From contig NZ_JBMHHY010000003.1 of assembly GCF_049739465.1 (NCBI RefSeq), positions 343,099-407,098 of the forward strand: 64,000 nt of DNA, in the 5' to 3' direction. This document shows positions 43,896 to 52,209 of this stretch, in pieces (positions within the stretch are counted from its first letter, which is position 1; every line of letters begins with the position of its first letter). The position numbers and the translations under genes were made by a program. The notes under the pieces are model-generated. The model was given only the letters and a program-made list of their open reading frames with translations, searched no databases and was not told the origin of the DNA. Source of the stretch: Embleya sp049739465 (GTDB lineage Bacteria > Actinomycetota > Actinomycetes > Streptomycetales > Streptomycetaceae).

Positions 43896-43947
43896 CGACG
43901 CCCGGGGCGCCGACGACCTTCACTCGGTCGTGGCGCCCCGGGCGTCG
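43896..43947. terminator. Long bidirectional hairpin between rbpA and fxsA
   Basis: CGACGCCCGGGGCGCC plus ACGACC (43896-43918, one bulged G) pairs with GGTCGT plus GGCGCCCCGGGCGTCG (43926-43947) around a 7-nt loop, a 22-bp stem. Termination of both convergent genes is likely. Confidence 0.82.
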
Positions 43948-43974
43948 TGTTGGGGGCGGCAACAGCCGCCCACC

Positions 43975-44565
43975 TCAGGGCAGTTGCCCGGGCGGCTGCG
44001 GCGGGTCGTCGTCCCGCCGTGCGTCGGGGTCGATCACCTCGCCCTTGATGACGTCCGGGTCGATCACCTCGCCCGGCACGATCTTGCCGTCGGGACGATG
44101 GATCCGGACGTCCTGCACCATGCCGCCGAGGCGCGTGCTGCTCGCCACCTTCGCCGCCACCACCGTCCCGATCAGCTTGCGAACCAGCGGCCGGGTGAAC
44201 GGGAGCACACACAGCAGCCCGAGCGCGTCGGTGATGAACCCGGGGATGATCAGCAACACGCCGCCCAGGATCACCACGCCCGCGTCCGCGGCGGCCCGGG
44301 TCGCCGCCTTGGCGTGGGCCTCGAGCGCGGCCGGGTCGGTCTGTCCCTCGCGCTGCGCCCGTTCGCTCAGCTCGCGCAACCGGGTCAGCACCCGACGGCC
44401 CTCGTACCGGATCACCAGCGAGCCCAGCGCGATACCGGCCAGGATCAGCAGGAAGGTGTCGAGCGCCCCGATCTCGCTGCCCACCAGGCCGATCACATAG
44501 ATCTCGGCCAGCGGCAGGGCGACGATCGGCAGGAGCTTGACCGCTCGGCGCAGCGGGGTGCTCAT
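43975..44565 (-). CDS. fxsA: FxsA family membrane protein
   Basis: A 196-residue membrane protein of the FxsA family, whose E. coli founder affects phage exclusion. Hydrophobic helices lie at about residues 8-55 and 95-125 (VVILGGVLLIIPGFITDALG is diagnostic). The C-terminal tail contains a duplicated GEVIDPDVIK / GEVIDPDA, reflected in the DNA at about 44032-44073. ATG 44565 chosen, with GAGGA upstream. It is 4 nt from the mannosyltransferase and probably in its operon. Confidence 0.9.
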   Translation of the reverse strand: MSTPLRRAVKLLPIVALPLAEIYVIGLVGSEIGALDTFLLILAGIALGSLVIRYEGRRVLTRLRELSERAQREGQTDPAALEAHAKAATRAAADAGVVILGGVLLIIPGFITDALGLLCVLPFTRPLVRKLIGTVVAAKVASSTRLGGMVQDVRIHRPDGKIVPGEVIDPDVIKGEVIDPDARRDDDPPQPPGQLP

Positions 44566-44569
44566 GTGA

Positions 44570-45418
44570 TCACGTCCTCGGCGGGGTGCTACCGGTGGTG
44601 CCGGTAGTGCTGTCGGCCCCGGGGTGACTGTCACTCTCGGGGTGGGGGTGCTGCGCGGCGGGTTCGTCGGGATACTTGCCGACCCGGCGGCCGACGCCCC
44701 ACGCGGTGACCCGCCACAGCGCCTCGGCGACGATGGTGTTGCTCATCTTGCTGTTGCCGCGTTCGCGTTCGATGAAGGTGATCGGCACCTCCAGGACCCG
44801 GTAGCCCTTGCGGATCGCCCGCCAGGCCAGGTCCACCTGGAAGCAGTAGCCCTGCGAGGCGACCTCGTCCAGGCCGATGCCGAGCAGTGTCTCCTTGCGG
44901 AACGCCCGGAAGCCGCCGGTGACGTCGTGGATGTCGACGCCGAGCATCAGCCGCGAGTAGGTGCTGCCGCCCTTGGAGATGAGCTTGCGGTGGCCGGGCC
45001 AGTTGACCGCGCCGCCGCCGGGCACCCAGCGCGAGCCGAGCACCAGGTCCGCGTCCTTCACCGCCTCGAGCAGCCGGGGCAGCTGCTCGGGCTGGTGCGA
45101 ACCGTCGGCGTCCATCTCCACCAGGATGTCGTAGCCGCGGTCGATGCCCCAGCGAAAGCCCGCGATGTAGGCGGCCCCCAGGCCTTCTTTGCCGGCCCGG
45201 TGCAGCACCTGGATGTGCGGGTCGTGCTCGGCGAGCGTGTCGGCGATGTCGCCGGTGCCGTCGGGGCTGTTGTCGTCGGCGATCAGCACGTCGACGTCGG
45301 GCACGGCGGCCCGCAGGCGGGCGACGATCGGCTCGATGTTCTCCGATTCGTTGTAGGTGGGGATGATGACGAGCACCTTGCCGAGATCGGCGAAGCTGGT
45401 CTGCTCGCTGTCGGTCAC
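44570..45418 (-). CDS. ppm1: Polyprenol-phosphate mannosyltransferase (GT2)
   Basis: A 282-residue cytosolic/peripheral GT2 enzyme making polyprenyl-phosphate-mannose from GDP-mannose, used for glycoprotein and lipoglycan mannosylation. GT-A motifs: VIIPTYNESENIEPIV, ADDNSPDGTGDIAD, metal-binding VEMDADGSHQPEQL, and GSRWVPGGG. The C-terminal tail is His/Ser/Thr-rich and variable. No membrane domain, as in single-domain Ppm. GTG 45418 with AAGGAG, overlapping the stop of the upstream ORF (GTGA). Confidence 0.9.
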   Translation of the reverse strand: MTDSEQTSFADLGKVLVIIPTYNESENIEPIVARLRAAVPDVDVLIADDNSPDGTGDIADTLAEHDPHIQVLHRAGKEGLGAAYIAGFRWGIDRGYDILVEMDADGSHQPEQLPRLLEAVKDADLVLGSRWVPGGGAVNWPGHRKLISKGGSTYSRLMLGVDIHDVTGGFRAFRKETLLGIGLDEVASQGYCFQVDLAWRAIRKGYRVLEVPITFIERERGNSKMSNTIVAEALWRVTAWGVGRRVGKYPDEPAAQHPHPESDSHPGADSTTGTTGSTPPRT

Positions 45419-45840
45419 ATCATCTCCTTGATGGCGTTGGCTTCGGCGTCGGCGCTGTCGACGCCGACGTCGGCTGGGGTCGGCGGGATGCCGAGGGTGC
45501 TGCTGCTTGGCGGCTTGCGTCGACGGCGCTGGATGCCGTACGCGCAGGCGAGGAGTCCGACGATAGCCAGGATCGACTCGGGAGCCGAACCGAGTCGGCG
45601 TGCCGGGGCGTGGTCGTGGCCCGGCGGCGCGGCGGCGAGCCGGGCGGCGGCCGGGATTTCGTGGCTGCGTTCGACCGGATTTCCCGGCGGCCTCGCGGGT
45701 GCGCCGCGCCGGGGGCCGGCGGTGCGCGGCGCGGGCCGGCCGGATTCGGGTGCCGGTCGGCGGGGGTGCCGGGCGGGCGCGGGGGTCGGCTCGACGGCCG
45801 GGGCGCGGGCGGGCGCCGGGGCGTGGTCGAACTGCGGCAC
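45415..45840 (-). CDS. Pro/Ala-rich single-pass membrane protein in ppm operon
   Basis: A 141-residue protein of unknown function. The first 85 residues are Pro/Ala/Arg-rich and probably disordered (HAPAPARAPAVEPTPAPAR). One transmembrane helix follows (SILAIVGLLACAYGI) capped by RRRRK, and a short acidic tail ends in AIKEMM. GTG 45840 has GAGGGGG upstream. Coupling of its stop to the mannosyltransferase start suggests a partner role. Signal/anchor topology is uncertain. Confidence 0.65.
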   Translation of the reverse strand: MPQFDHAPAPARAPAVEPTPAPARHPRRPAPESGRPAPRTAGPRRGAPARPPGNPVERSHEIPAAARLAAAPPGHDHAPARRLGSAPESILAIVGLLACAYGIQRRRRKPPSSSTLGIPPTPADVGVDSADAEANAIKEMM

Positions 45841-46320
45841 CGAGTGGCCCCCTCGCTGGGTCGTCGCGATCGCTGCGGCCCGGGCGCGGCGCCGAGTTGC
45901 GCCGGTCGGGTGATGCAGTGACGTTACAACGTACGAGGTGGGAGTTCGGTTTCGGCTCATTGTCGACGGTGGGTGGCAGCGGGAGCTCGGTCGCCCTTCG
46001 GGCCGGCCCCGGACCGGCTGGCTGTCGGTCGCGGTGGTCGTTGTCTACTGGGCGACCGGGCTCTGCCGCGGTCTCACCTTCCGGCACGGGGTGTGCTCGC
46101 GTCCGGCGGGGCGGCTGCACGGGTGCCGCTCTGCCGTTCGTGGCCGCGTGGGGCGGCCTCCCGGGCGCGTGTCACGCCGGTTCCGGACCTGGCGCCCGGT
46201 GGCTGTGCCACCTGTGGCCCGGAGGCGTGCGCGTGCTCGGGGAGGTGTTCTCCTGCCGGTCGTCCTGCGGTGGACTGGGTCGAACGTACTGGGCGATGCG
46301 GGCGCGGTGTCAACATCGCA

Positions 46321-46355
46321 CTGACCTGCGCAAATACGGTATCGGTGCAGGTCAG
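46321..46355. promoter_or_regulatory. 9-bp inverted repeat with AT-rich centre
   Basis: CTGACCTGC (46321-46329) and GCAGGTCAG (46347-46355) flank a 17-bp spacer containing TACGGT. It looks like an operator over a promoter, with no assigned gene. Confidence 0.45.
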
Positions 46356-46545
46356 GGCCCGGGGTGGTGATACCCGGGTGTGGGTGGTATGCGCCCGCCG
46401 GGTGGCGCAATCGTTCCCCTAATGGGTCTCGAATGGGCCCCGCCGAGGCATCTGCGGCCATTGCCCGGGCGCTCGCGCCGAGGTGTGCGGCGCGGGTTCG
46501 GCGTCGGGCGGGCGCGGCGGATGTCGGCGTGTCGGCGTGGTGCGG

Positions 46546-46591
46546 GTCCCTGCGGTGTTGTACACGAAGTCCCTACGGTGTTGTACACGGA
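46546..46591. repeat. 23-bp tandem direct repeat with TTGTACA core
   Basis: Two adjacent 23-bp units starting GTCCCTGCGGTGTTGTACAC and GTCCCTACGGTGTTGTACAC, differing at few positions, each with a palindromic TGTACA. They lie 3' of the MocR gene. Confidence 0.75.
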
Positions 46592-46647
46592 TCGGGGCCC
46601 ACCGCGCGAGCGCGGCCCCGGGTGCTTCGCCCGGCCGCGGGAACGGG

Positions 46648-48135
46648 TCAGGCCAGGCAGGCCGTCCCGGAGAAGCCCGCGTAGGCGTTGGGCCGGCTGT
46701 GCTCGGTCTCGCCCACCGCGGCGGCCAGTCGGCGGATGGCCTCGGTCAGGGTGGCCGCGTCGTGCGCGTAGGGCAGTCGTACGTGGTGCTCGAAGGTGCC
46801 GTCGATGCCGAAGTGGGTGCCCGCGGCGATCCGTACGCCGTGTCGGGCGGCGGTCTCGGCCAGGGTCAGGCTGGAGATGCCCTGGGTGCGCACCCACAGG
46901 GACAGCCCGCCGACCGGCATCGCGAAGGTCCAGTCCGGCAGTTGCTCGGCCAGCGCGTCGGCCAGCGCGGCTCGGGCGGTGCGCAGCGCGGGCAGCCGGG
47001 TCCGCAGGATGGCGTCCTCGTGGTCGGTGATCAGGTGGTGGGTGACCAGCTGGTCCAGGACGGGTGCGCCGACGTCGAAGGACACGCGGGTGGCCGAGAT
47101 CCGCCGGACCAGGTCGGGGGTGGCCCGGATCCAGCCGATCCGCAGCCCGCCCCAGAAGGTCTTGGAGGTCGACCCGATGGTGATCACGTTGTTGGTGCGG
47201 TCGAACGCGGCCATCGGCAGCGGCCGGTCCACCGGGTCGATGTCCAGGGCCAGGTCGAAGCAGGTCTCGTCGATGATCAGCGTGGTGCCGGTGTTGCGGG
47301 CCAGGTCCACCAGGGTGCGCCGGATGCCCGGGTCGGCGAGGTGGCCGGTGGGGTTTTGGTAGTCGGGGATCAGGTAGGCCAGCCGGGGCGCCGCGGTGCG
47401 CAGCGTGTCGCGCCAGGTCTCGGCGTCCCAGCCGGTGTCCGTCATCGGCACCGGGACGGGTCGGTTGCCGGCCTGCCGGATGGCGTCCAACACGTTCGCG
47501 TAGGTGGGCGATTCGACCGCGACCCGGTCGCCGGGGCCGGACAGGGTGCGCAACACCAGGGTCACCGCGGCGAGCGCGCCGGGGGTGACCAGGATCTGGT
47601 CGGGCGTGGTGGGCACGCCGCGGCGGGTGTAGCGCTGGGCCAGCGTGTCGCGCAGCACCGGCAGGCCGCCGGGCAGGTAGCCGTGGCCGGTGGTGTAGGT
47701 GGGCAGCGAGTCGGTGGCGTCGGCGACCGCCTGGTGCAGCGCGCGGCCGGGGCCGGGCAGCGCGGCCACGCCGAGGTCGATCACCCCGGTGCTGGTGCTC
47801 GGGCTCAGTCCGCGGGTGGGGATCTCGGTATGGCTGCCGGGCAGCGTGGTCCAACTGCCCGAGCCGCGGCGGCTGGTCAGGTAGCCGTCGGTGCGCAGCA
47901 GTTCGTAGGCGGCGGCGACGGTGGTGCGGCTGATGCCGAGCCGGTCGGCGAGGCCGCGTTCGGCGGGCAGGCGCGCGGTCAGTGGGATCCGGCCGTCCAG
48001 GAGCAGTGCGCGGATGCGATCGGCCAGCGTGCGGTACGCCGGGCCGGTGCGCGCGGTGGACTGGGTCGTGGTGGTCCACGGGTGCAGGAGGTCGGCGAGG
48101 CGGGTGCTGCTGACGGTCAGGTGAGGCGCGCTCAT
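46648..48135 (-). CDS. MocR-type regulator (GntR-aminotransferase), yczR-like
   Basis: A 495-residue regulator. The winged helix spans about residues 30-100 (RIPLTARLPAERGLADRLG, SRTTVAAAYELLRTDG, SRRGSGSWTTL) and the aminotransferase-like domain 120-490 (PLP lysine in ITIGSTSKTFWGGLRIGW; IPDYQNPTGHLAD). ATG 48135 with AGGAG. Divergent from a YczE-type membrane protein gene, a pairing known for MocR proteins of the YczR group, so it probably controls that gene. Confidence 0.92.
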   Translation of the reverse strand: MSAPHLTVSSTRLADLLHPWTTTTQSTARTGPAYRTLADRIRALLLDGRIPLTARLPAERGLADRLGISRTTVAAAYELLRTDGYLTSRRGSGSWTTLPGSHTEIPTRGLSPSTSTGVIDLGVAALPGPGRALHQAVADATDSLPTYTTGHGYLPGGLPVLRDTLAQRYTRRGVPTTPDQILVTPGALAAVTLVLRTLSGPGDRVAVESPTYANVLDAIRQAGNRPVPVPMTDTGWDAETWRDTLRTAAPRLAYLIPDYQNPTGHLADPGIRRTLVDLARNTGTTLIIDETCFDLALDIDPVDRPLPMAAFDRTNNVITIGSTSKTFWGGLRIGWIRATPDLVRRISATRVSFDVGAPVLDQLVTHHLITDHEDAILRTRLPALRTARAALADALAEQLPDWTFAMPVGGLSLWVRTQGISSLTLAETAARHGVRIAAGTHFGIDGTFEHHVRLPYAHDAATLTEAIRRLAAAVGETEHSRPNAYAGFSGTACLA

Positions 48136-48247
48136 CAGTCCACTCCTGTCGAATTGGCTATGGATCTGTGATCCGGTGTCAAGGATTCTTTCACCGTTGG
48201 CTCTTTTTTGGCAGTCAGTCGCTGTCCGGTGAAGAACGAGGTGCACG
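48136..48247. promoter_or_regulatory. Divergent promoter region of mocR and yczE
   Basis: On the minus strand, consensus TTGACA (48177-48182) precedes TAGCCA by 16 bp for the MocR gene. Direct repeats TTGGCT at 48154 and 48197 (43 bp, about four turns apart) are candidate MocR sites; MocR proteins commonly bind direct repeats. Confidence 0.55.
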
Positions 48248-48907
48248 GTGGCTTGGTCGTGGGTCCGGCGCTTGGTCCAGTTGTATGCGGGGCTCACGCT
48301 CTACGGGTTCAGCATGGCGTTGCTGATTCGGGCCGAGTTGGGGCTCGATCCGTGGGATGTGTTCCATCAGGGGCTGGCCGAGCGGACCGGGTGGAGCTTC
48401 GGCACGGTGACGATCGTGGCCGGCGCGGCCGTGCTGCTGTTGTGGATACCGATGCGCCAGCGGCCGGGCCTGGGCACGGTGAGCAATGTGTTCGTGATCG
48501 GCATCGTGGTGGACGCGTCGTTGCGGTGGGTGCCGGCGCCGGACGCGTTCGGGTGGCGCCTGGCCTTCCTGGTCGCCGGCGTGGTGCTGAACGCGGTGGC
48601 GGGCGGGGCGTACATCGGGGCGCGGCTCGGGCCGGGGCCGCGGGACGGGCTGATGACGGGTCTGGTGCGGCGTACCGGGCGCTCGGTGCGGCTGATCCGG
48701 ACCGGCATCGAGATCACCGTCCTGGGGGTGGGCTTCGTCCTCGGCGGGTCGGTGGGCCTGGGCACGGTGTTGTACGCGCTGACGATCGGGCCGCTGGTAC
48801 AGGTGTTCCTGCCGCTGTTGACGGTGCGCGAGCGGCGGGCGGGCGCCGAGCCGGTGGGCGCGGCTCCGGTCGGCGATCCCGCCGCGGAGCCGGCGCCCGC
48901 CGGATAG
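48248..48907 (+). CDS. YczE/YyaS/YitT-family membrane protein
   Basis: A 219-residue integral membrane protein with about five helices. It begins LVQLYAGLTLYGFSMALLIR and has the family block GLDPWDVFHQGLAERTGWSF and LGPGPRDGLMTGLVRRTG. The function is unknown; it is commonly found next to MocR regulators. GTG 48248. Pro/Ala/Glu-rich tail after the last helix. Confidence 0.88.
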   Translation: MAWSWVRRLVQLYAGLTLYGFSMALLIRAELGLDPWDVFHQGLAERTGWSFGTVTIVAGAAVLLLWIPMRQRPGLGTVSNVFVIGIVVDASLRWVPAPDAFGWRLAFLVAGVVLNAVAGGAYIGARLGPGPRDGLMTGLVRRTGRSVRLIRTGIEITVLGVGFVLGGSVGLGTVLYALTIGPLVQVFLPLLTVRERRAGAEPVGAAPVGDPAAEPAPAG

Positions 48908-48913
48908 CCCGGC

Positions 48914-50536
48914 TCAGGCCCGGCCGAGTACCCCTTCCGCCGCGTACACGGTCGTGCCGCGCACGGCTGTGCGCAGGCAGCGCGGCAGCGGCAGGTCGGG
49001 GTCCAGGTCGGGCAGTCCCGGGGTGCCCGAGCGGGGGTCGGTGGACCAGCCGGAGAGCCGGGTGTCCGGGGCCTGGACGACCAGTTCGGTGGTGTCCCAC
49101 ACGGCGTAGGTGGCCGGTGCCCCGGGGACCAGGACGCCGGCGTCGTCGCGGCCCGCGGCGCGGTGCCCGCCCCGGGTGTGCGCGGCGAACGCGGCGCGGA
49201 CGCTGATCCGTTGCGCGGGCGTGCGGTGGAAGGCGGCGGCCCGGACGGTGCCCCACGGGTCGAGCGGGGTCACCGGCGCGTCGGAGCCGAACGCGAGCGG
49301 TACGCCGGCGGCGCTGAGCGCGGCCAACGGGTTCATCAGCGCGGCGCGTTCGGCCCCGAGCCGGCGTACGTACATGCCGTCCGGGCCGCCCCACGCGGCG
49401 TCGAAGGCGGGCTGTACGGAGGCGGTCAGGCCCAGTTCGGCGAAGGCCGCGACCGCGGCGGCGTCGAGCAGTTCGGCGTGCTCGACCCGGTGCCGCAGGG
49501 CCCGGAACGCCGCCCCGTGCGGCCCGTGCACCAGTGCGCGGGCAGCCTCGGTCACCGCGCCGATCGCCGCGTCGCCGATCGCGTGGAAGCCGGCCTGGAC
49601 GCCGGCGCGGGTGCACGCGGTCAGGTGCCGGGCGACCTGCTCGGGGTCCAGGTGGGCCAGGCCGGTGCCGGCGGCGAGGTCGTCCGTGTAGGGCGCGTGC
49701 AGGCACGCGGTGTGCGAGCCGAGCGAGCCGTCGATGAACAGGTCGCCGCCGAGCCCGTGCGCGCCGAGTTCGGCGCGCAACTCGCGGGCCTGCTCGGCGT
49801 CCTCGGCGAGCGCGCCCCAGTAGCCGACCACATCCGGACCGGCCTCCTCGGCGGCCAGCGCGAGCAGCGCGCGGAAGTCGGCCTCGCCGGCGATCTCGGG
49901 CCCGCCGCACTCGTGCACCGTCCCGATGCCGAGCGCCGCCGCCCGGGCCCGCGCCACACGCTGCGCGGCGACCCGGTCGGCGATGCTCAGCGCGGCCGTG
50001 GCGGCGGCGCGCGCGACGTGGTGCACGCTGCCGGCCAGCGGCGCGTCGCCGTGCTCCCCGGGCACCAGGGCGAGCAGCGCGGGCGAACACGCCGCGGAGT
50101 GCACGTCGGTGCGCGAGAGGTAGACGGTGGCGCCGCCGGTGGCCCGGTCCAGTTCGGCGGGGGTGGGCGGGCGGCCCTCGGGCCAGCCGGTGTCGTCCCA
50201 GCCGTGCCCGAGTACGACATGGCCCGGGCCGTGCAGGCCGCGCCGCTTGGCGTGGTCCTCCAGCGCGGCCAGCGCGTAGGCCAGCGACGGTGCGCCGGAC
50301 AGGTCGAGCCCGGTCAGCGCGAGCCCGGTCGCGGTGGCGTGTACGTGTGCGTCCACGAACGCGGGGGTGACCAGCGCACCGGCCAGGTCGAGCACCGCGT
50401 CGACGGCGTCCACGTGGGCCGCGGCGGCCCCCTCGGCGCCGATCCAGGCGATGGTGTCGTTCTCGACGACCATGGCGGTCGCGAAGGGATCGGCGGGGCT
50501 GTGTACGGCGCCGTTGCGCAGGAGGAGCGTGGTCAT
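48914..50536 (-). CDS. Amidohydrolase family 3 (YtcJ/NfdA-like)
   Basis: A 540-residue metal-dependent hydrolase. Metal-site motifs: VTPAFVDAHVHATATG, GFHAIGDAAIGAV, RHRVEHAELLD, and FGSDAPVTPLDPWGTVRAA. This matches the YtcJ-like group, which includes N-substituted formamide deformylase. Cytosolic, no signal peptide. ATG 50536. Convergent with yczE, with only 6 bp between the genes. Confidence 0.88.
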   Translation of the reverse strand: MTTLLLRNGAVHSPADPFATAMVVENDTIAWIGAEGAAAAHVDAVDAVLDLAGALVTPAFVDAHVHATATGLALTGLDLSGAPSLAYALAALEDHAKRRGLHGPGHVVLGHGWDDTGWPEGRPPTPAELDRATGGATVYLSRTDVHSAACSPALLALVPGEHGDAPLAGSVHHVARAAATAALSIADRVAAQRVARARAAALGIGTVHECGGPEIAGEADFRALLALAAEEAGPDVVGYWGALAEDAEQARELRAELGAHGLGGDLFIDGSLGSHTACLHAPYTDDLAAGTGLAHLDPEQVARHLTACTRAGVQAGFHAIGDAAIGAVTEAARALVHGPHGAAFRALRHRVEHAELLDAAAVAAFAELGLTASVQPAFDAAWGGPDGMYVRRLGAERAALMNPLAALSAAGVPLAFGSDAPVTPLDPWGTVRAAAFHRTPAQRISVRAAFAAHTRGGHRAAGRDDAGVLVPGAPATYAVWDTTELVVQAPDTRLSGWSTDPRSGTPGLPDLDPDLPLPRCLRTAVRGTTVYAAEGVLGRA

Positions 50537-50625
50537 GGGCACCAGTGTGGCCCGCCGCGCGGCGACGCCGGGCCGGAGGTCACCCCTTCGAGTGCCTCGC
50601 ACGGACCAGGGCGTGTCCTCAAGCC

Positions 50626-51066
50626 CTAGAACCGGGGCGCGCGGGCCTCGTAAGGCGTGGACAACACCACCGTGGTGCGCGTGGACACGCCCGCCTGGAG
50701 CCGGATTCGGGCCAGCAGCGTCTCCAGGTCCCCCGGGGTGGGGACGCGGACCTTGAGGATGTAGCTCTCGTCGCCGGCGACGCTGTGACACGCCTCCAAC
50801 TCCTCGAGGTTCGCGAGCCGTTCGGGGGCGTCGTCGGGGGCGCTGGGATCGATCGGCTTGACCGAGATGAACGCGGTCAGCGGCAACCCGATGGCCTCGG
50901 TGTCGACCACGGCCGCGTAGCCGCGGATGACGCCGCGTTGTTCGAGTCGGCGTACCCGCTGGTGGGCGGCCGAGGTGGACAGGCCGGTGGCCTTGCCCAG
51001 GTCGGTGTAGCTCATCCGCCCGTCGAGCAGGAGCAGTTTGACGATCTGTCGGTCGAGGTCCTCCAC
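50626..51066 (-). CDS. Lrp/AsnC-family regulator
   Basis: A 146-residue regulator. The N-terminal HTH is LDRQIVKLLLLDGRMSYTDL with LSTSAAHQRVRRLEQRGVI; the C-terminal RAM domain (about 70-140) has ACHSVAGDESYILKVRV for amino-acid-type ligand binding. GTG 51066 is 6 nt from TAGGTT on the minus strand, so leaderless translation is likely. Divergent from the integrase-like gene across only 72 bp. Confidence 0.93.
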   Translation of the reverse strand: MEDLDRQIVKLLLLDGRMSYTDLGKATGLSTSAAHQRVRRLEQRGVIRGYAAVVDTEAIGLPLTAFISVKPIDPSAPDDAPERLANLEELEACHSVAGDESYILKVRVPTPGDLETLLARIRLQAGVSTRTTVVLSTPYEARAPRF

Positions 51067-51078
51067 ACGAGGAACCTA
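51067..51078 (-). promoter_or_regulatory. Putative leaderless promoter of lrp gene
   Basis: TAGGTT on the minus strand (51073-51078) lies 6 nt from GTG 51066. Confidence 0.45.
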
Positions 51079-51126
51079 TGGCATCGGGGCGGCGCGCGCC
51101 GTCCCCGGTCCGTCGGCGCGGCCGGC

Positions 51127-51138
51127 TACAGTGCCGGC
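51127..51138 (+). promoter_or_regulatory. Putative leaderless promoter
   Basis: TACAGT (51127-51132) lies 6 nt before ATG 51139. Confidence 0.45.
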
Positions 51139-52113
51139 ATGGCCACCGCGGACCGCGCCCCGGCGCTCGATCAGCTCGACCGGGCCCTGCTGCGGGTGAC
51201 CGCGCGGGCCGACACGTCCGCCGCGCGGGCCAGGCAACTGCGGTGGGTGGTGGGCGAGTTGCGGCGGGCGCTGGCGATGGAGGAGTTCCCCGACGGGGCC
51301 GGCGACTCGCTCGCGGCGCTCCTGGCCGGCAAACCGATGCGGCGCTATCTGGACCTGGCTCGGGCCGGCCGACTGCGCACCCGGGCGGTCGCGGGGGCCG
51401 GCACGTCGACGGCGGCGAGCATGCGGGTACGGATGGACTGCCTGGACATCCTGGCCCGCGCCGGTTCGGTGCCGGTGGTGCTCCCCGAACGCCCGGCGAT
51501 GCCCGACCTCAAACCCCCGGTGGGCGCCCGCCAGCGCTCGCTGCTGCTCGACTGGCTGACCGACCAGGCCGACCGCCCGGGCGCGGACGCGGGACGGGTG
51601 CGGCTGTTCGCCCTGGTCGGGGTGGTGCTCGACACGGGCGCGAGGGCGGGTGAACTGTGCGCACTTCGGCTGACCGACGTGGGTCGGGACGAGCAGGCGC
51701 TGCGCATCGTCCGGCACCCGCAGGCGCGCACGATCACCCCGGCGATGACCGAGATCCTGCCGTTGTCCACCCCGACGCGGTCCGCCCTCCGCCGCTGGCT
51801 GGACGTAAGGGAAGACCTGGTCTGGCACGCCCAGGGCGCGGTGACGGCGGTGTGGGTCTCCACCCGAGGCAACCACGCGGGACTCCCCGACGAGGACGGC
51901 AACCCGAGGCGACGCCCCCCGGGAATGCCGCTGATGCCAAGAGGCTTGGCCCGCGCCTACACCCGCACGGTGGTCCGCCTGAACGTGGAGATGGCGGGAC
52001 GGGTGGGCTGGGAACCACTGCCGTACCGCTTGGAGCAACTACGCCGGGCGTGGGTGGCCGCGGGGCCGGAGCAGGCCGCGCCGAAGCCGGTAGAACCGCA
52101 ACCATCGAGATGA
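51139..52113 (+). CDS. Tyrosine-recombinase-like protein lacking catalytic His and Tyr
   Basis: A 324-residue protein with the layout of an integrase: an N-terminal helical domain (about 1-120) and a catalytic-like domain. The first catalytic arginine block is present (VLDTGARAGELCALRLTDV), but the HxxR box is replaced by LEQLRRAWVAA and the protein ends 20 residues later without a Tyr nucleophile. Recombination by it alone is unlikely; a DNA-binding or regulatory role is possible. The last codons run into dispersed repeat copy C. Confidence 0.7.
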   Translation: MATADRAPALDQLDRALLRVTARADTSAARARQLRWVVGELRRALAMEEFPDGAGDSLAALLAGKPMRRYLDLARAGRLRTRAVAGAGTSTAASMRVRMDCLDILARAGSVPVVLPERPAMPDLKPPVGARQRSLLLDWLTDQADRPGADAGRVRLFALVGVVLDTGARAGELCALRLTDVGRDEQALRIVRHPQARTITPAMTEILPLSTPTRSALRRWLDVREDLVWHAQGAVTAVWVSTRGNHAGLPDEDGNPRRRPPGMPLMPRGLARAYTRTVVRLNVEMAGRVGWEPLPYRLEQLRRAWVAAGPEQAAPKPVEPQPSR

Positions 52114-52162
52114 ACGCAACGGGTGGAGCGGGCGGGTACACCCTCCCGAGCCGAGTGCAACG
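52056..52162 (+). repeat. Dispersed ~110-bp repeat, copy C
   Basis: GGCCGCGGGGCCGGAGCAGG, GAACCGCAACCATCGAGATG, AACGCAACGGGTGGAGCGGG and the tail GAGCCGAGTGCAACG match the other copies. The left half encodes the last 19 residues of the integrase-like protein; the right half carries the region before the CoA-transferase gene. Confidence 0.82.
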
Positions 52163-52209
52163 TATGCTTGACTGTGCCAGGTAAATCGTGCGCGGGCGTG
52201 GGAGTAGCG

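Larger units (their letters stand above)
45841..46647. other. 800-bp gap without a supported gene
   Basis: Open frames exist on both strands, but none has a ribosome site, domain or consistent codon bias. The region contains an ACGTT-AC-AACGT dyad (45921-45932) near the ppm operon promoter, a 9-bp inverted repeat (46321-46355) and a 23-bp tandem repeat (46546-46591). Confidence 0.55.

Noticed and set aside
45973..46422. A 149-codon plus-strand ORF with several Cys
   Set aside because: No ribosome site, inconsistent codon bias, crosses the 46321-46355 dyad.
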